Shown here piece after piece: positions 21,950 to 33,799 of a stretch of DNA of 64,000 nt. Origin of the DNA: Bradysia coprophila (taxonomy: Eukaryota; Arthropoda; Insecta; Diptera; Sciaridae); assembly GCF_014529535.1 (NCBI RefSeq), contig NW_023503376.1, positions 744,001 to 808,000 on the forward strand. The letters run 5' to 3'. Numbering within the stretch: the stretch's first letter is position 1; the number at the start of each line of letters is the position of its first letter. The position numbers and the translations under genes were made by a program. The notes below the pieces were generated by a model. That model made no database searches. It had not been told where the DNA came from and saw only the letters and a program-made list of their open reading frames with translations.

Positions 21950-24900
21950 ATGTTTTCGGCAAGTGTTATCATAGTTTGTGTGCTTGTAACGTCCCAGGTA
22001 TATGCTCTAGAAAATGGTCTAGCTCGGACCCCGCCAATGGGGTGGATGACATGGCAACGATTTCGGTGTACCACAGATTGTAATATATTTCCGAATGATT
22101 GTATAAGGTAATAAGGTGTGCAGGATGGATCGATTTTAAAATTTTAATTTTGATCCAAAAAGCATATAGTGTTCCAAAGCCGGTCCAGATAATTTTTCCG
22201 TTTTTTTTCACACTCATTTTGCGTGCGGTAAATTTTTTTTCGTACTCATTTTTGGATGAAATTAAACTGCTTCAAACGACATTGCACATTAAGGTGGTTC
22301 AAAAAGCACTTTGTTCGAGTTTTTTGGGTAACCATAAGAATTCTGAAAGGCCATGGCCAGAAACTAAGATTGACACAAAAAAATTGAAAAATCAACCGCT
22401 TTTTGGGTTAGCGCAAAATAAAAATGTAAAAAGGGTGCCAAATGTAGACTTCTCAAAGTAGGAGTTAAGAGTGATATCGCCAAATCTTCAGGTGATTGGG
22501 GAACAAGCGGTCTCCGATTTTAATGAGTGATAGCTCGTTGGATTCGTCTTTCAATTCTAGGAAACACGTATCTTTCACTTTTTCTAAAAAAAAGAAATTG
22601 TTTTCTGTGAAAAGCGTTCAAAAGTGAAGACAGAGGGAACCGAAAACAGTTTTTCGGCAATAACTCAAGAAAAAATTATTTTAAATTGTTGTAATGTTGT
22701 ACGAATGTCGAACTTGGAAAGACCTACAGGTAGAGTATACGCACCCCTTGGTGCGAGTAGATCCACGAGAGTTACGACTAAAAATGTTGTGAATGTTCGG
22801 AGAGTCCGCCTTCCCTGCAGTTTCGATGTTCCACGAAAATGAGTATGGGATGTTGTAGCTGGCCTCACCCACTATCGTTCCACATATAAATGAACCCAGG
22901 ACTTTTGTGCTGCTAGCCCACAGAAGTGTTGGAAAAAAAGTTGGTGCCAAAATGCAGATTTTTTCCTTCAGCTGCTCTACAGCTGGAACAGCATCTGGCG
23001 TAATTTTGTATCGTCTACTATTCCTTTACCGTATACGCTTCGCTTTGACTTGAATATAGGTCGTTACAACATATCCAGTGTTAGTAATTCGTGTGAAAAC
23101 ACTGACGCTGTTCTGGCAGTTGGGCCCTCAGAAAGAAGGAAAAAATCTGCATTTTGGCGCCAACTTTTTTTCAAAGACTTCTGTGGGCTAGCAGCACAAG
23201 AGTACTGAGTTCATTTATATGTGGAACGATAGTGGGTGAGGCCAGCTACAACACTCCGTACTCAGTTTCGTGGAACATCGAAGCTGCAGAGAAGGCGGAC
23301 TCTCCGAACATTCGCTATATTTTTAGTCATAACTCTCGTGGATCTACTCGCACCAAGCGGTGCGTATACTCTACCTGTAGGTCTTTCAAAGGCCGACATT
23401 CGTACAACATCACAACAATTTAAAATAATTTTTTCTTGAGTTATTGCCGAAAAACTGTTTTCGGTACCCTCTGACATGTCTTCACTTTAGAGCGCTTTTC
23501 ACAGAAAACAATTTTTTTTAGAAAAAGTGAAAGATAGGTGTTTCTTAGAATTGAAAGACGAATCCAACGAGCTATCACTCATTAAAATCGGAGACCGCTT
23601 GTTCCCAAGGTTAAAAAAATCACCTGAAGATTTGGCGACATCACTCTTAAATAGACATTTTATTGAATTTTTTTAATTAATTTACTAGAGTCCAAAGATT
23701 TTCGTGTCAACCTTAGTTTCTGGCCATGGCCTTTCAGAGTTCCTATGATACCCAAAAAAGTCGGTAAATTGTTTTTTTCATTTCAATTTGACTACCCTAT
23801 TGCACATAAAGGTCGCGTAGGTCACATAGGTCAAATTCCCTCAATGAATTGCAAAAACTTTAAAAAAAGTTTTTTTTGAAAAATGATCAGTCGCCCTGTT
23901 ATGAAATACTATACGCTTCTTGGACTAAAATTAAAATTCTAAAATCGTTGCACCCTAACGTGCGGTCATTACACCCAAATACCACTCTAAACCGAAACAA
24001 TTGCAGTGAAAATTTAATCAAACGCACAGTCGATGCACTTGTTCGTGATGGATATAGGGATGCTGGATACGAGTATGTAATTATCGATGACTGCTGGCCC
24101 GAAATGGAACGCAGTAGTGAAGGTCTTCTTGTACCGGATAAGAATAGGTTTCCCAGTGGAATGAAGGCATTGAGTGATTACGTAAGTTTGTGGAATCATT
24201 TCAGCAATGATTGAGCAAATAATTCTCTGTGTGTGATATTGGACGTTAGATTCATGCAAGAGGATTGAAATTCGGAATCTATCAAGATTATGGCACTAAA
24301 ACTTGTGCGGGATATCCGGGAATCATTGGGTACCAAGAATTAGATGCAATTTTGTTTGCAAGCTGGGGAGTGGATTATGTTAAATTAGACGGTTGTTATT
24401 CTGAGCCAGAATCAATGGATGAAGGTGATATCATCTTGAGTGGAATAAATTTTATGCGAAAAATGATTTCAATTGTTAATTATTCTCAGGCTACGTAAGT
24501 TTCGGGCAGCTTCTAAATAAGACTGGTAGACCGATGGTTTATTCTTGCAGTTGGCCGGTTTATCAAGAGGAAAAAGGAATTGAAGTAAAAGAAGAGGCCA
24601 TACATGATATGCGACGTGTTTTCTGTACAATTTGCAAATTATTCTCTTCCAGCCAAATTTTACATTAATCTCCGAACATTGCAATTTATGGCGTAACTGG
24701 GACGATATCAATGATTCGTGGAGTTCATTAGCTTCGATTGCAGACTATTTTGCTAAAAATCAGGAACGAATTCAACGTTTCGCAGGTCCCGGTCATTGGA
24801 ATGATCCGGATATGCTGTTGATTGGCAATTTTGGTTTGAGTCTGGAGCAAAGCAAAGTTCAAATGTCATTGTGGGCGATACTAGCTGCCCCGCTACTAAT

Positions 24901-25472
24901 GTCTAATGATTTAGATACGATCCGACCAGAATTTAAAGACATTTTATTGAACAGGTTCGCACTGTTGTCAATGCGTTTTTACTGAGGTAACAATTCAAAC
25001 TGTAAAATTTTCAGAGAAATCTTGAGTATTAATCAGGATCCGCTTGGAATACAAGGAACGCGAGTCAAAGTCATAGACAATATCGAGGTATCTGGAACAT
25101 ATCCAGTTGCAATTACAGTACAAAGCGAATTGCCACCTTGAACGGTTTCTTACAGATCTGGACGAGGCCCATACTCCCTAGAACAGACAGTTCTCATTCC
25201 TTTGCTGTGGCGTATGTCAGCTTGCGAACAGATGGAGCACCGCACAGGATTCAATTGAATTTAGTTGACATTGGACTAACTAACTTAGGCGGTTATGTTG
25301 AGATGGTAAGCGGTGCCGTAAGTTTAGAAGTTCACTTTGTTTGACAAAAAAAAATCGATTGCAGGATGTCTTTGAGGACACTGTTTCACCGACTGTCAAA
25401 TATCCAGAAACCCTATCATCTGTAATAGTGAATCCAACTAGTTGCGTTCTCCATAAATTCGTAGCATTGTAA
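21950..25472 (+). CDS. GH27 alpha-galactosidase / alpha-N-acetylgalactosaminidase
   Basis: Eight exons, all phases agreeing: 21950-22107, 24007-24181, 24250-24424, 24490-24584, 24653-24954, 25015-25087, 25156-25305, 25365-25472; 411 residues. A signal peptide covers residues 1-19, followed by the GH27 opening [13 protein letters not shown]. The nucleophile is Asp158 in Y-V-K-L-D-G-C-Y; the acid/base is Asp219 in W-R-N-W-D-D-I. W-N-D-P-D-M-L is also present. It removes terminal alpha-linked galactose or N-acetylgalactosamine from glycoconjugates in lysosomes. The specificity loop reads S190-W-P-V193: Ser matches human NAGA (Ser/Ala) rather than GLA (Glu/Leu), favouring N-acetylgalactosaminidase. 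Later introns are 60-68 nt, but intron 1 is 1.9 kb and carries an inverted repeat. Confidence 0.93.
22115..23965. mobile_element. Large foldback element in GH27 intron 1
   Basis: Arms of about 850 bp (22115-22980 and 23100-23965) are reverse complements with moderate divergence; for example 'ggccatggccagaaactaag' at about 22351 pairs with its inverse at about 23713. The loop is about 120 bp. Its arm sequence ('gtatactctacctgtaggtct', 'gttttcggtaccctctgaca') is related to 19077-20530 in the lipocalin intron, where it is interrupted by two other elements. No protein is encoded; the paired frames of 67-89 codons are mirror images. Confidence 0.8.
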
Positions 25473-25833
25473 CTCTGGGTGTCGTAATTTTAGTATTAAA
25501 AACGTTTATTAAAGAAAAACTAATTGAACTATTGATGTTTTGATAGAACAGACGTAAGTGCCTTGTCTTAGCAGGAAACTGTTCCACGGTGAATGTCGTT
25601 TATACTTTCTCTAACAAAAGAGATCACACTCAACCTAAACTATGGCTGCATCTGATAATTACCAGTATGCATGCCGGACTGGACTAGCCATATAGTAAAA
25701 TCGAGCAAGCTCAATTACGCCCTTTGGTTTTATCCATCAAATTCCTATATTCGCGCCTCTCTCACATAATTCTTACGCTTTCCGACCAAGATGTTGCGCA
25801 CATAGGCTAAATCCCCGATGCCCCATTTGGTAG
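25473..25833. other. GH27 3' flank
   Basis: ATTAAA-type signals follow the stop codon near 25493-25520. No other gene seen before the ACGATA element. Confidence 0.5.
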
Positions 25834-25842
25834 CCAGTCGGG

Positions 25843-27340
25843 GATGAGGTGACATAACTACACGGTCAATATCGTCAGGAACGATATTATCGTTTTTTAG
25901 ACGATAGTATCGTCTAAAAAACGATACTATTGTCCAAAAAAATTTCATCCAGGACGATAATATCGTCTAAAATTATAAATTTTAAAATATTTTCAGGACG
26001 ATGTTATCGTTTTCTTGACGATATTATCGTTTAAAAAAACGATAATATCGTTTTTAAACGATAATATCGTTTTTAAACGATAATATCGTTTTTAAATGAT
26101 AATATCGTTTTTTTGGACGATACTATCGTTTTTTTGATGATACTATCGTCTAAAAAACGATATTATCGTTCAAAAAACGATAATATCGTTTTTTTGACGA
26201 TAATACCGTCCTGGATGAAAATATCCGTTGGACGTTATTTTCTGAACAAATTTATCGTTATTTTGGACGATATTATCGTCCTGGTCGATAATTTTTGGGA
26301 CGATAATATCGTTCTGGACGATAATATCGTTTTTAATTAATTTATTTTTTTAAATTTGAGACGATAATATCGTTTTTAATTTATTTAAAATAAAAATTCT
26401 AGACGATAATATCGTCCTGGGCGATATTATCGTTCTGGATGGTTGTTGAAGACGAAACACAAGATCTTGTAGATAAACACCTTTTTATAGACGGCAAATA
26501 TATATTAAAAATTGGTTCATTTGGTTCCGTAAATTTAAATTTTATATAGAAAAATTACACAGACTAATTCTGAGACGATGCGAGAAAAAAAAATTAACTC
26601 CTAAGTTCCGACACCGTTCCGGCGCCCGGCTCGCATTGCGGCCCTCCGCTTCGCTCTGGGGCAATGGGCCGGATCGCTCGGCGTGTTAAAACGCTTTTTA
26701 TGTACAATCAAAGTTGGTATTCATTTCGTAAAAAGATGAATTATTTAGGGACGAACTAAACGCCTTTTTTAAACACTGATGTGCAGGTGATTTCCTCTGA
26801 CAATTGTTTTTCGATATTTTGGAAGAGAATTCGGTTCTTGCTGCACCTCTGAGTAAAATTGAGTCCTGGACAATATTACCACCCAAAACTAAACGATAAT
26901 ATCGTCCTGGGCGATATTATCGTTTTTTTTAAACGATAGTATCGTCCTGGACGATATTATCGTTTAAGAAAACGATAATATCGCCCAGGACGATATTATC
27001 GTTTTGGACGATATTATCGTACAGAAAACGAAAATATCCATTAGATTTTCTAGAACGGTAATATCGTCCAGAAAACGATATCGTTTTTTGAACGATAATA
27101 TCGACAAGAAAACGATACTATCGTCCAGACAATATTTTAGAATTTTTCAATTTAGACGATATTATCGTCCTGGATGAAAATTTTTTGGGCGATAATATCG
27201 TTTTTTTGGACGATACTATCGTCTAAAAACGATATTATCGTTTTTTAGACGATAGTATCGTTTTCTAGACGATAGTATCGTCCAAAAAAACGATAATATC
27301 GTTCCTGACGATATTGACGGTGTGGAAATGTCCCGCCACC
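25843..27340 (-). mobile_element. ACGATA-N-TATCGT palindrome element, copy 1 (hAT-like)
   Basis: 1498 bp, flanked by the 9-bp direct repeat CCAGTCGGG (25834-25842 and 27341-27349). Terminal inverted repeats are imperfect: GATGAGGTGACAT...TCAATATCGTCAGGAACG at one end and, in inverse, GGTGGCGGGACAT...TCAATATCGTCAGGAACG at the other. The body consists of dozens of the 13-mer ACGATA-N-TATCGT around a non-palindromic core (about 26440-26890) that includes the GC-rich module. Orientation is opposite to the other three copies. There is no transposase gene; 8-9 bp duplications point to the hAT superfamily. Confidence 0.75.
26573..26760. repeat. GC-rich module shared between repeat families
   Basis: A GC-rich island in AT-rich DNA, containing 'ctaagttccgacaccgttcc', a CGCTTCGCTC centre that can pair as a hairpin (CATTGCC...GGCAATG in the consensus), and 'tttatgtacaatcaaagttg'. 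Related copies lie at 11484-11650, 13118-13284, 31735-31900, 37530-37700 and 60025-60195. Confidence 0.8.
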
Positions 27341-27349
27341 CCAGTCGGG

Positions 27350-28003
27350 CGCTGTATACATGCTCACAGTTGGGTAAAAATAGTTGATTAACGCATGATT
27401 GTAGCAAATGTCAAGCGTCATCAACTAGTCTTTTACCTACTAGCTGTTAAAGCGGTTTAACAAAATGAATCTATCGAGCGAAACACTGAAGTTGTAAAAT
27501 CTCTTCACTTAACCTGTTACGGCATGCCGAAACAGAAGGAACCTGATCTGCAACTCATTTGGAACTATATTTTTCTGCATGCAACTCTTTGCAACGCTTT
27601 TCGTAACTCATTTGTAACACTTTTCATCAAATATCACGACGAACGGGAAGTAATAACTATTATCTACCAAGGTAGGTATGAAGGTATTTTTCCGCACTAG
27701 ATGTCGATTGTCGATCCGAGGCGAAGCCTCGGATCGACAAGACGTCGTGTGCGAAAAAATACCGGCATACCTACCGTGGTAGATACAACGTTTTTCGCAA
27801 TTTCGGGCCATAATCACCTTTCCAATGCAAAACATGTCCTACATTTTGTTCTAAAATTCTTTTGTATACAGAAATTCATTTGAACGATCAAGAAGGCTGC
27901 ATTATAATACACATTGCAATGTGATGTAAACAGACGCGTTGAATGAAATCGAGTAGTCAATGCTTAGTATATACGCTTCAACAATACGTTCGGTATAATT
28001 GTG
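27350..28003. other. Intergenic, includes a 123-bp hairpin at 27662-27784
   Basis: The hairpin arms ('atctaccaaggtaggtatg', 'catacctaccgtggtagat') flank CCGAGGCGAAGCCTCGG. It is the third member of the hairpin set at 9791 and 14141. No gene otherwise. Confidence 0.6.
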
Positions 28004-28316
28004 TGACTCTATAGCCGAATGGCTATAGTCGCTGCTTTGTGATCAAAAACCTTTGGGTGTCGGGGGCAAGGCTGTATACTTTGGGGAGGTCACGCAGACC
28101 GCCATTTTATTAGATACGCGGGAACACACCACTTCTGATGACTTTACATATACAAAAAGTTCACCACATCATCAAGACGACGAGAATCATCAGAGTAGGT
28201 GAATTTTTGTATGAAATCGGCCATTTTATCATCAACTGTGGTGTGTAACCCGCGTATCTGTATCTGCGTGACCTCCCCAAAGTATACAGCCTTGGTCGGG
28301 GGTTCGATCTCTGGTC
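28004..28316 (+). pseudogene. tRNA-like sequence (tRNA pseudogene or SINE head) split by a MITE
   Basis: Before the insertion lies an A-box-like ATAGCCGAATGGC (28011-28023); after it a B-box-like GGTTCGATCTC (28301-28311) ending CTGGTCA. Removing 28067-28302 (one target copy plus the element) restores about 77 nt of tRNA-sized sequence in which TGAC...GTCA can close an acceptor stem. The anticodon stem pairs poorly, so a tRNA-derived SINE or pseudogene is likelier than a working tRNA. Confidence 0.5.
28067..28294. mobile_element. CAAGGCTG MITE, 228 bp, hAT-type, copy 1
   Basis: Terminal inverted repeats CAAGGCTGTATACTTTGGGG... with perfect 8-bp target duplication GTCGGGGG (28059-28066 and 28295-28302). 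Inverted copy at 43763-43989. The loop side carries 'catcatcaagacgacgagaa'. CA...TG ends and 8-bp duplications are hAT characters. Confidence 0.88.
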
Positions 28317-28601
28317 AATGCAAGATTTTTATTTATCAAAATTTAGCCTTCGTTGAAGGTAATAGGTTCTTTAGCGTGCGAAAAAAAGTTAATATCGCAC
28401 TGTGTCCAGAAATACAGTGAAATAAATACCTTCAAAACGACATTAAATGGATGCATGGAAAGGTGATGATTATGGACCGGAATTGTGAAAATCACTTCTT
28501 TTATTTTGTCAAAGTAGATTGTGATCATTTTACATGGGTTTGTTGCGAAAAAGATTTGAAATCTTGAAAATATATAGATCATAGATGCCACATTAAAACT
28601 G

Positions 28602-28832
28602 ATGATATGCCTGCTGTATGTTTGTTTGCCAATGGATCACCCGAAAATTCACGCTTTTCAAACACATTTATATAAAGAGGGTGCGACTGAAAATTCGACA
28701 TCCAACAACGTGAAAACGATTCATGGAAGGAGGGTCGAAAAGGTCATAATGGATGACATCAAAATGATTTTAATGGAATTCACCGCTTTCCAGAAAGCTA
28801 TAAACGACGCAAATACTTCTCTTGATTTTTAA
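28602..28832 (+). CDS. Possible small ORF or terminal exon, unrecognised
   Basis: A 76-codon frame with a hydrophilic C-terminal half, followed by AATAAA at about 28839. No domain is recognised and no upstream exon was found. It may be a chance frame. Confidence 0.2.
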   Translation: MICLLYVCLPMDHPKIHAFQTHLYKEGATENSTSNNVKTIHGRRVEKVIMDDIKMILMEFTAFQKAINDANTSLDF

Positions 28833-28978
28833 AATGAAGAAATAAATTCTGTTTCTGTAAAACTATAACACTTTCTGCTGTTTATGATAAGAATTTGATT
28901 AATTCAAAGAAACGTTACTCAGATGTATGAGATGGCTGTTTGTAAATTTATAAAACGTTCTGCTGCGTGAATGATCTG

Positions 28979-29498
28979 AAACACCACTCTGTTCGATTTT
29001 TTCGATAACTTCAATCGCTACGGTACTAGGTATTCTTATTTGCTCAGGATGCCAAAGGTTTCGTCAAAGTACGGTAGCCGCTGCTTGCTATACGCTGGTC
29101 CGAAGTTGTTTAATGCACTGCCACCTCAAATTCGAAATTCTCTCAGTCTAAACCAATTTTGTCGTTCATTAAAGGCATTCTTGTTGAATTGATTACGAAA
29201 TTTTCCTGATTTAATTTACTTTGAAATTACTTACTAGATGAAACTACCACGGTCGAATTCTGTGCTTTTTACTAATGAATACGTACTTCGATACATTTTC
29301 TCTTTTTCGGTTCCATATTTGTGGAGCTTGAGTTGTTTAGTCTTGTGATTAATTTTTGTTTTTATGCTTTTACGATTTTGTATTTTTGTTAACTTTTTTA
29401 TAGTAGCTCCTTTGAATTGTTTAATGCAAACTAGAGTTACGCAGGTCATGTCAAACAGAACTTTTTTTTAAGATGAAATAAATGAAATAAAATGAAAT
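28979..29498 (+). pseudogene. 3' end of a non-LTR retrotransposon (reverse transcriptase ORF C-terminus plus tail)
   Basis: An open stretch ending at the TGA at 29190-29192 reads R-Y-G-T-R-Y-S-Y...Y-A-G-P-K-L-F-N-A-L-P-P-Q-I-R, the familiar C-terminal signature of Jockey/CR1-type reverse transcriptase proteins (P-x-L-W/F-N-x-L-P-x-x-I-R). A TGA lies in frame just upstream, so this is a 5'-truncated copy. About 280 bp of 3' UTR follow and end in a GAAATAAAAT-type simple repeat (29471-29498), the usual tail. Confidence 0.75.
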
Positions 29499-31071
29499 GT
29501 TGATTTCCCGCACCTCCCATATGTAAAAAATGAGAACATGTCGATATAATACCCTCTTGATAGGGTATTGGTCGATATTAAAGTAACCAGGGACAAGGTT
29601 ATAAGCTGAATACATAATTTTGATCTGTCAATCTCTAAAAATTTTTTAATCAAATGAAGTAATAGATCTGATTTTCCGATAGTAAAACTGCTAAAGCTAG
29701 GTTTTCAATTCGCTTGAAAATCAGAGTAGTTTTTCCGGGATATTTTCTATGATCACTTGAACACATTGAGAAGAGTTTTTAATTTGTTGTGAAAATCTTC
29801 ACACTCTAACAAGTGAATTAGCAAAATTAAAACTCGACTCGTCGTTTAACATAAAAACGTTTAGAAATATTTCACATTTTTTTTCGATCAGACTGAATTC
29901 ATAAACAAACAAAAGAATTCAATCGAATTTTGTTGATTTTAAACAAAAAAAAAAGTCAACTTACTATCACTTTCTTCTAATCACATAAAGCTAAAGAAAT
30001 TCGTCGGAAAAAAAACGTCGAAAAAATAAAAGTTTTTTTTTTAAACGAAACAATCAACACAAAACGTTTGTATGCAAATGATTTGAATTCAAAACGAATT
30101 TTTAACCGAAGAAACGAAACACTTGAAACTACTTCCGATCCAGATTTGGACAATATGATCACTGATCGATTTTGCTATACGACACACTCTTTTATACATT
30201 CCCGAGTAGCGGTAAATATTTACAATTTTTTGATATCATAATTTTCGCAGAGTTCAGTTCAATACTATAAGCGATACACACGGCGATATTATTTATTTAC
30301 TTTTTTTGTACACTGGTACAGGTCTTGCGTGTACCTGGATGTGGTTCGTTAAACAAGACCGAAGCAACCAGATTATAAGGTGGATTTCAACTTTATCATT
30401 TGCATGGTATAAATCGTTAATGAAGAAATGGTTAATGATTCTGCGGGCTATCCTCATATTTTACGTCGTTACTTTTTTATGCACACGAACGTTCCGATAA
30501 TGTCCCACATGGGTAATCAATTTATTATTCATTCGATATATTAGACATTTAACGAAACAATTGATTTTTTTTTGTTTTAAAGAAGAGAAACATTTTTACT
30601 TTGAGTTTACACGTTTTTTAAAGCCTTAAATCGAATTGAATTTTTTCTCTGAATTTTCAATTAAATTCCAAACAATAAAATGTTCAAAGTACTTACGTGC
30701 TAGCTCTGTATGTAAATTATTGTTCATTTGGTCGGTCAAACTAAACGTGTTGATCGATTTATCTGTCTTGAAAATGCTGATTTTATTAGGTCTGCCATCA
30801 TTTTTACTTTCTCTTTAATTTGAAGAATGCCATTCGAATGTTCTATTTTCGTTGCAGTTTTGTTTGTTTATTTTTGCGCGCAGACATATCGATGTTATGT
30901 TACATATCTGTGCCATCATTCAGTTGGGTTAGTCTACTTTGTTAGCTTCCTCAACGCATCAAGTTTTGTTTTTTTAACCCACAGACAGCAAGCATATTTG
31001 AAAAGAAAGTTTATTATAACCAATGAATATGTTGGTTGATACATTTGATGTCAAAACTCCCTTACTTTAGA
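29499..31071. other. AT-rich intergenic sequence without supported gene
   Basis: Several frames of about 60-70 codons occur on both strands; none has a domain, splice context or homologue in the window. Confidence 0.4.
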
Positions 31072-31079
31072 GACGAGAA

Positions 31080-32543
31080 GGTGGCGGGACATTTCGACAC
31101 CGTCAATATCGTCAGGAACGATATTATCGTTTTTTTTGGACAATGCTATCATCTAAAAAACGATACTATCGTCTAAAAAACGATAATATCGTTTTTAGAC
31201 GATAGTATCGTCCAAAAAAACGATAATATCGTTTTTTGGACGACAGTATCGTCTAAAATACGATATTATCGTTTTTTAGACGATACTATCGTCCAAAAAA
31301 ACGATATTATCGTCCAAAAAATTTTCATCCAGGACGATAATATCGTCTAAATTGGAAAATTCTAAAATATTGTCTGGACGATAGTATCGTTTTCTGGACG
31401 ATATTACCGTTCTAGAAAATCTAATGGATATTTTCGTTTTCTGTACGATAATATCATCCAAAACGATAATATCGTCCTGGGCGATATTATCGTTTTCTTA
31501 AATGATAATATCGTCCAGCACGATACTATCGTTTAAAAAAACGATAATATCGCCCAGGACGATATTATCGTTTAGTTTTGGGTGGTAATATTGTCCAGTA
31601 CTTAATTTTACTCAGAGGTGCAGCAAGAACCGAATTCTCTTCCAAAATATCAAAAAACAATCGTCAGAGGAAATCACCTACATATCAGTGTTTAAAAAAG
31701 GCGTTTAGTTCGTCCCTAAATAATTCATCTTTTTACGAAATGAATACCAACTTTGATTGTACATAAAAAGCGTTTTAACACGCCGAGCGATCCGGCCCAT
31801 TGCCCCGGAGCGAAGCGGAGGGCCGCAATGCGAGCCGGGCGCCGGAACGGTGTCGGAACTTAGGAGTTAATTTTTTTTTTTCTCGCATCGTCTCATAATT
31901 AGTCTGTGTAATTTTTCCATATAAAATTTAAATTTACGGAACCAAATGAACCAATTTTTAATATATATTTGCCGTCTATAAAAAGGTGTTTATCTACAAG
32001 ATCTTGCGTTTCGTCTTCAACAACCATCCAGAACGATAATATCGCCCAGGACGATATTATCGTCTAGAATTTTTATTTTAAATAAATTAAAAACGATATT
32101 ATCGTCCTGGACGATATTATCGTCCCAAAAATTATCGCCCAGGACGATAATATCGTCCAAAATAACGATAAATTTGTTCAGAAAAAGAAAATAACGATAA
32201 TATCGTCCAGCGGATATTTTCATCCAGGACGATATTATCGTCAAAAAAACGATATTATCGTTTTTTGAACGATAATATCGTTTTTTAGACGATAGTATCA
32301 TCAAAGAAACGATAGTATCGTCAAAAAAAAAAACGATAGTATCGTCCAAAAAAACGATATTATCGTTTTTTTAAACGATAATATCGTCAAGAAAACGATA
32401 ATATCGTCCTGAAAATATTTTAAAATTTATAATTTTAGACGATATTATCGTCATGGATGAAATTTTTTTAGACGATATTATCGTTTTTTAGACGATAATA
32501 TCGTCTAAAAAACGATACTATCGTCCAAAAAACGATACTATCC
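31080..32543 (+). mobile_element. ACGATA-N-TATCGT element, copy 2, with deleted 3' terminal repeat
   Basis: Flanked by GACGAGAA on both sides (31072-31079 and 32544-32551), so the outer ends are original. The left terminal repeat GGTGGCGGGACAT is intact, but the right one is missing: a palindrome runs directly into ATCC and the duplication. The core and the GC-rich module (31735-31900) are present. Confidence 0.75.
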
Positions 32544-32551
32544 GACGAGAA

Positions 32552-33160
32552 GCATATTTTTATCTTCAGTTGTGTCGACTATCTTAGAATGCATGTACAA
32601 AGACATCAAATTTGTTAGACTACATATTATCTGAAAATTCCAAATAAAAGTTCAGAAAGAACACCCACGAAAGGTGACGCGACGCTAACTTTTTTAAATG
32701 CATTACAAATTGTGTGAAAATTCAACTTGAACCATAGCACTGTAAGCTTGAACAATAGTATGTTACATTGGGTGCTGCGGAGGTAGTTCATTACATGAGG
32801 GATCAATTTGTGATACGAGCGGAACTCACAAGTGTGTGTTTAAGCACCAAGGTTTGAAAAATGTTGTTTTGACAAGGGTAGAGTTTGCATATCCGAGCCG
32901 AAGGCGACGTATTGAGATGTTGAGGAACGTATTGTTAGGAAAATGGTTGAAAAATGTACTGAAAGAATTTAAACGAAAGAAAACCGAACCATCTGCCACT
33001 TGTGACGCAAATTTCTTGTTGTAAAATTTTCTTTCACAATTTTTTTGAGTAAATTTTTCGTTGATAAAACTTTTGCGTACGACGCACAATGCGTCACCCT
33101 CAGCGATATCAGTAATTTTGTAAGTAAGATAAAGGACTTGCGTCAGATTTACCCTTTAAG
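32552..33160. other. Intergenic with remnant of a foldback arm
   Basis: Around 32985-33115, 'catctgccacttgtgacgca' and 'gcgtcaccctcagcgatatc' resemble the right arms of the foldbacks at 16013 and 44698; only part of that structure remains. No gene. Confidence 0.4.
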
Positions 33161-33172
33161 GGTTTTGGAACC

Positions 33173-33490
33173 TTGGAACATCTCACTTATATCGAATATA
33201 ACCCAACTTCATCAAAAAATCCGATGGAAGTTAGGAAGTGCCAGAGGAATCATCTGTCATCCCAAAATTTTGGACCCAACTTTGGAACACCTCACTAATG
33301 CGAATATAACCCAAATCCATCAAAAAATCCGATGAAAGTTAGGTAGTGCCAGAGGAATCACCTGTTATCCTAAAATTTTGGACCCAACTTTGGAACACCT
33401 CACTAATGTCGAAAATAACCCAAATCCATCAAAAAATCCGATGAAAGTTAGGTAGTGCCAGAGGAATCACCTGTTATCCTAAAATTTAGT
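33173..33490. repeat. About 109-bp tandem repeat, 3 units
   Basis: 'tggaacaYctcac' recurs at 33173, 33283 and 33391, each followed by 'taacccaa' and 'aaaaatccgatg'. Units 2 and 3 are almost identical. Confidence 0.85.
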
Positions 33491-33799
33491 GGACCGACCT
33501 AGTAGAAGTTAATACTTAATGATCCCAACAAGAAATGCATCCCAAAACAACACACACCATTCACCACATTACCATCAATATCATGCAACAAAATATACAA
33601 CTCGCACACACACATACAAATTGGCTTTTATATGGCATTTGTATGGAGACTTTGGGAAGCTCCAGCTCCCAAGATATAAGTTTTTTCCAACTTTTGAAAA
33701 TTCCATTCTTATTTCTGGGCCAATATTATCCTAAAACCAAAATTTCAGGAAAATCTATAGAAACGTTTAGGAGTAGGGATGGGAGGCGTTCAAAATTAT

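Noticed and set aside
25843..27340. CRISPR-like array of repeats and spacers
   Set aside because: Repeat spacing is irregular, spacers are A/T runs, there are terminal repeats and target duplications, and the DNA is eukaryotic with spliced genes.
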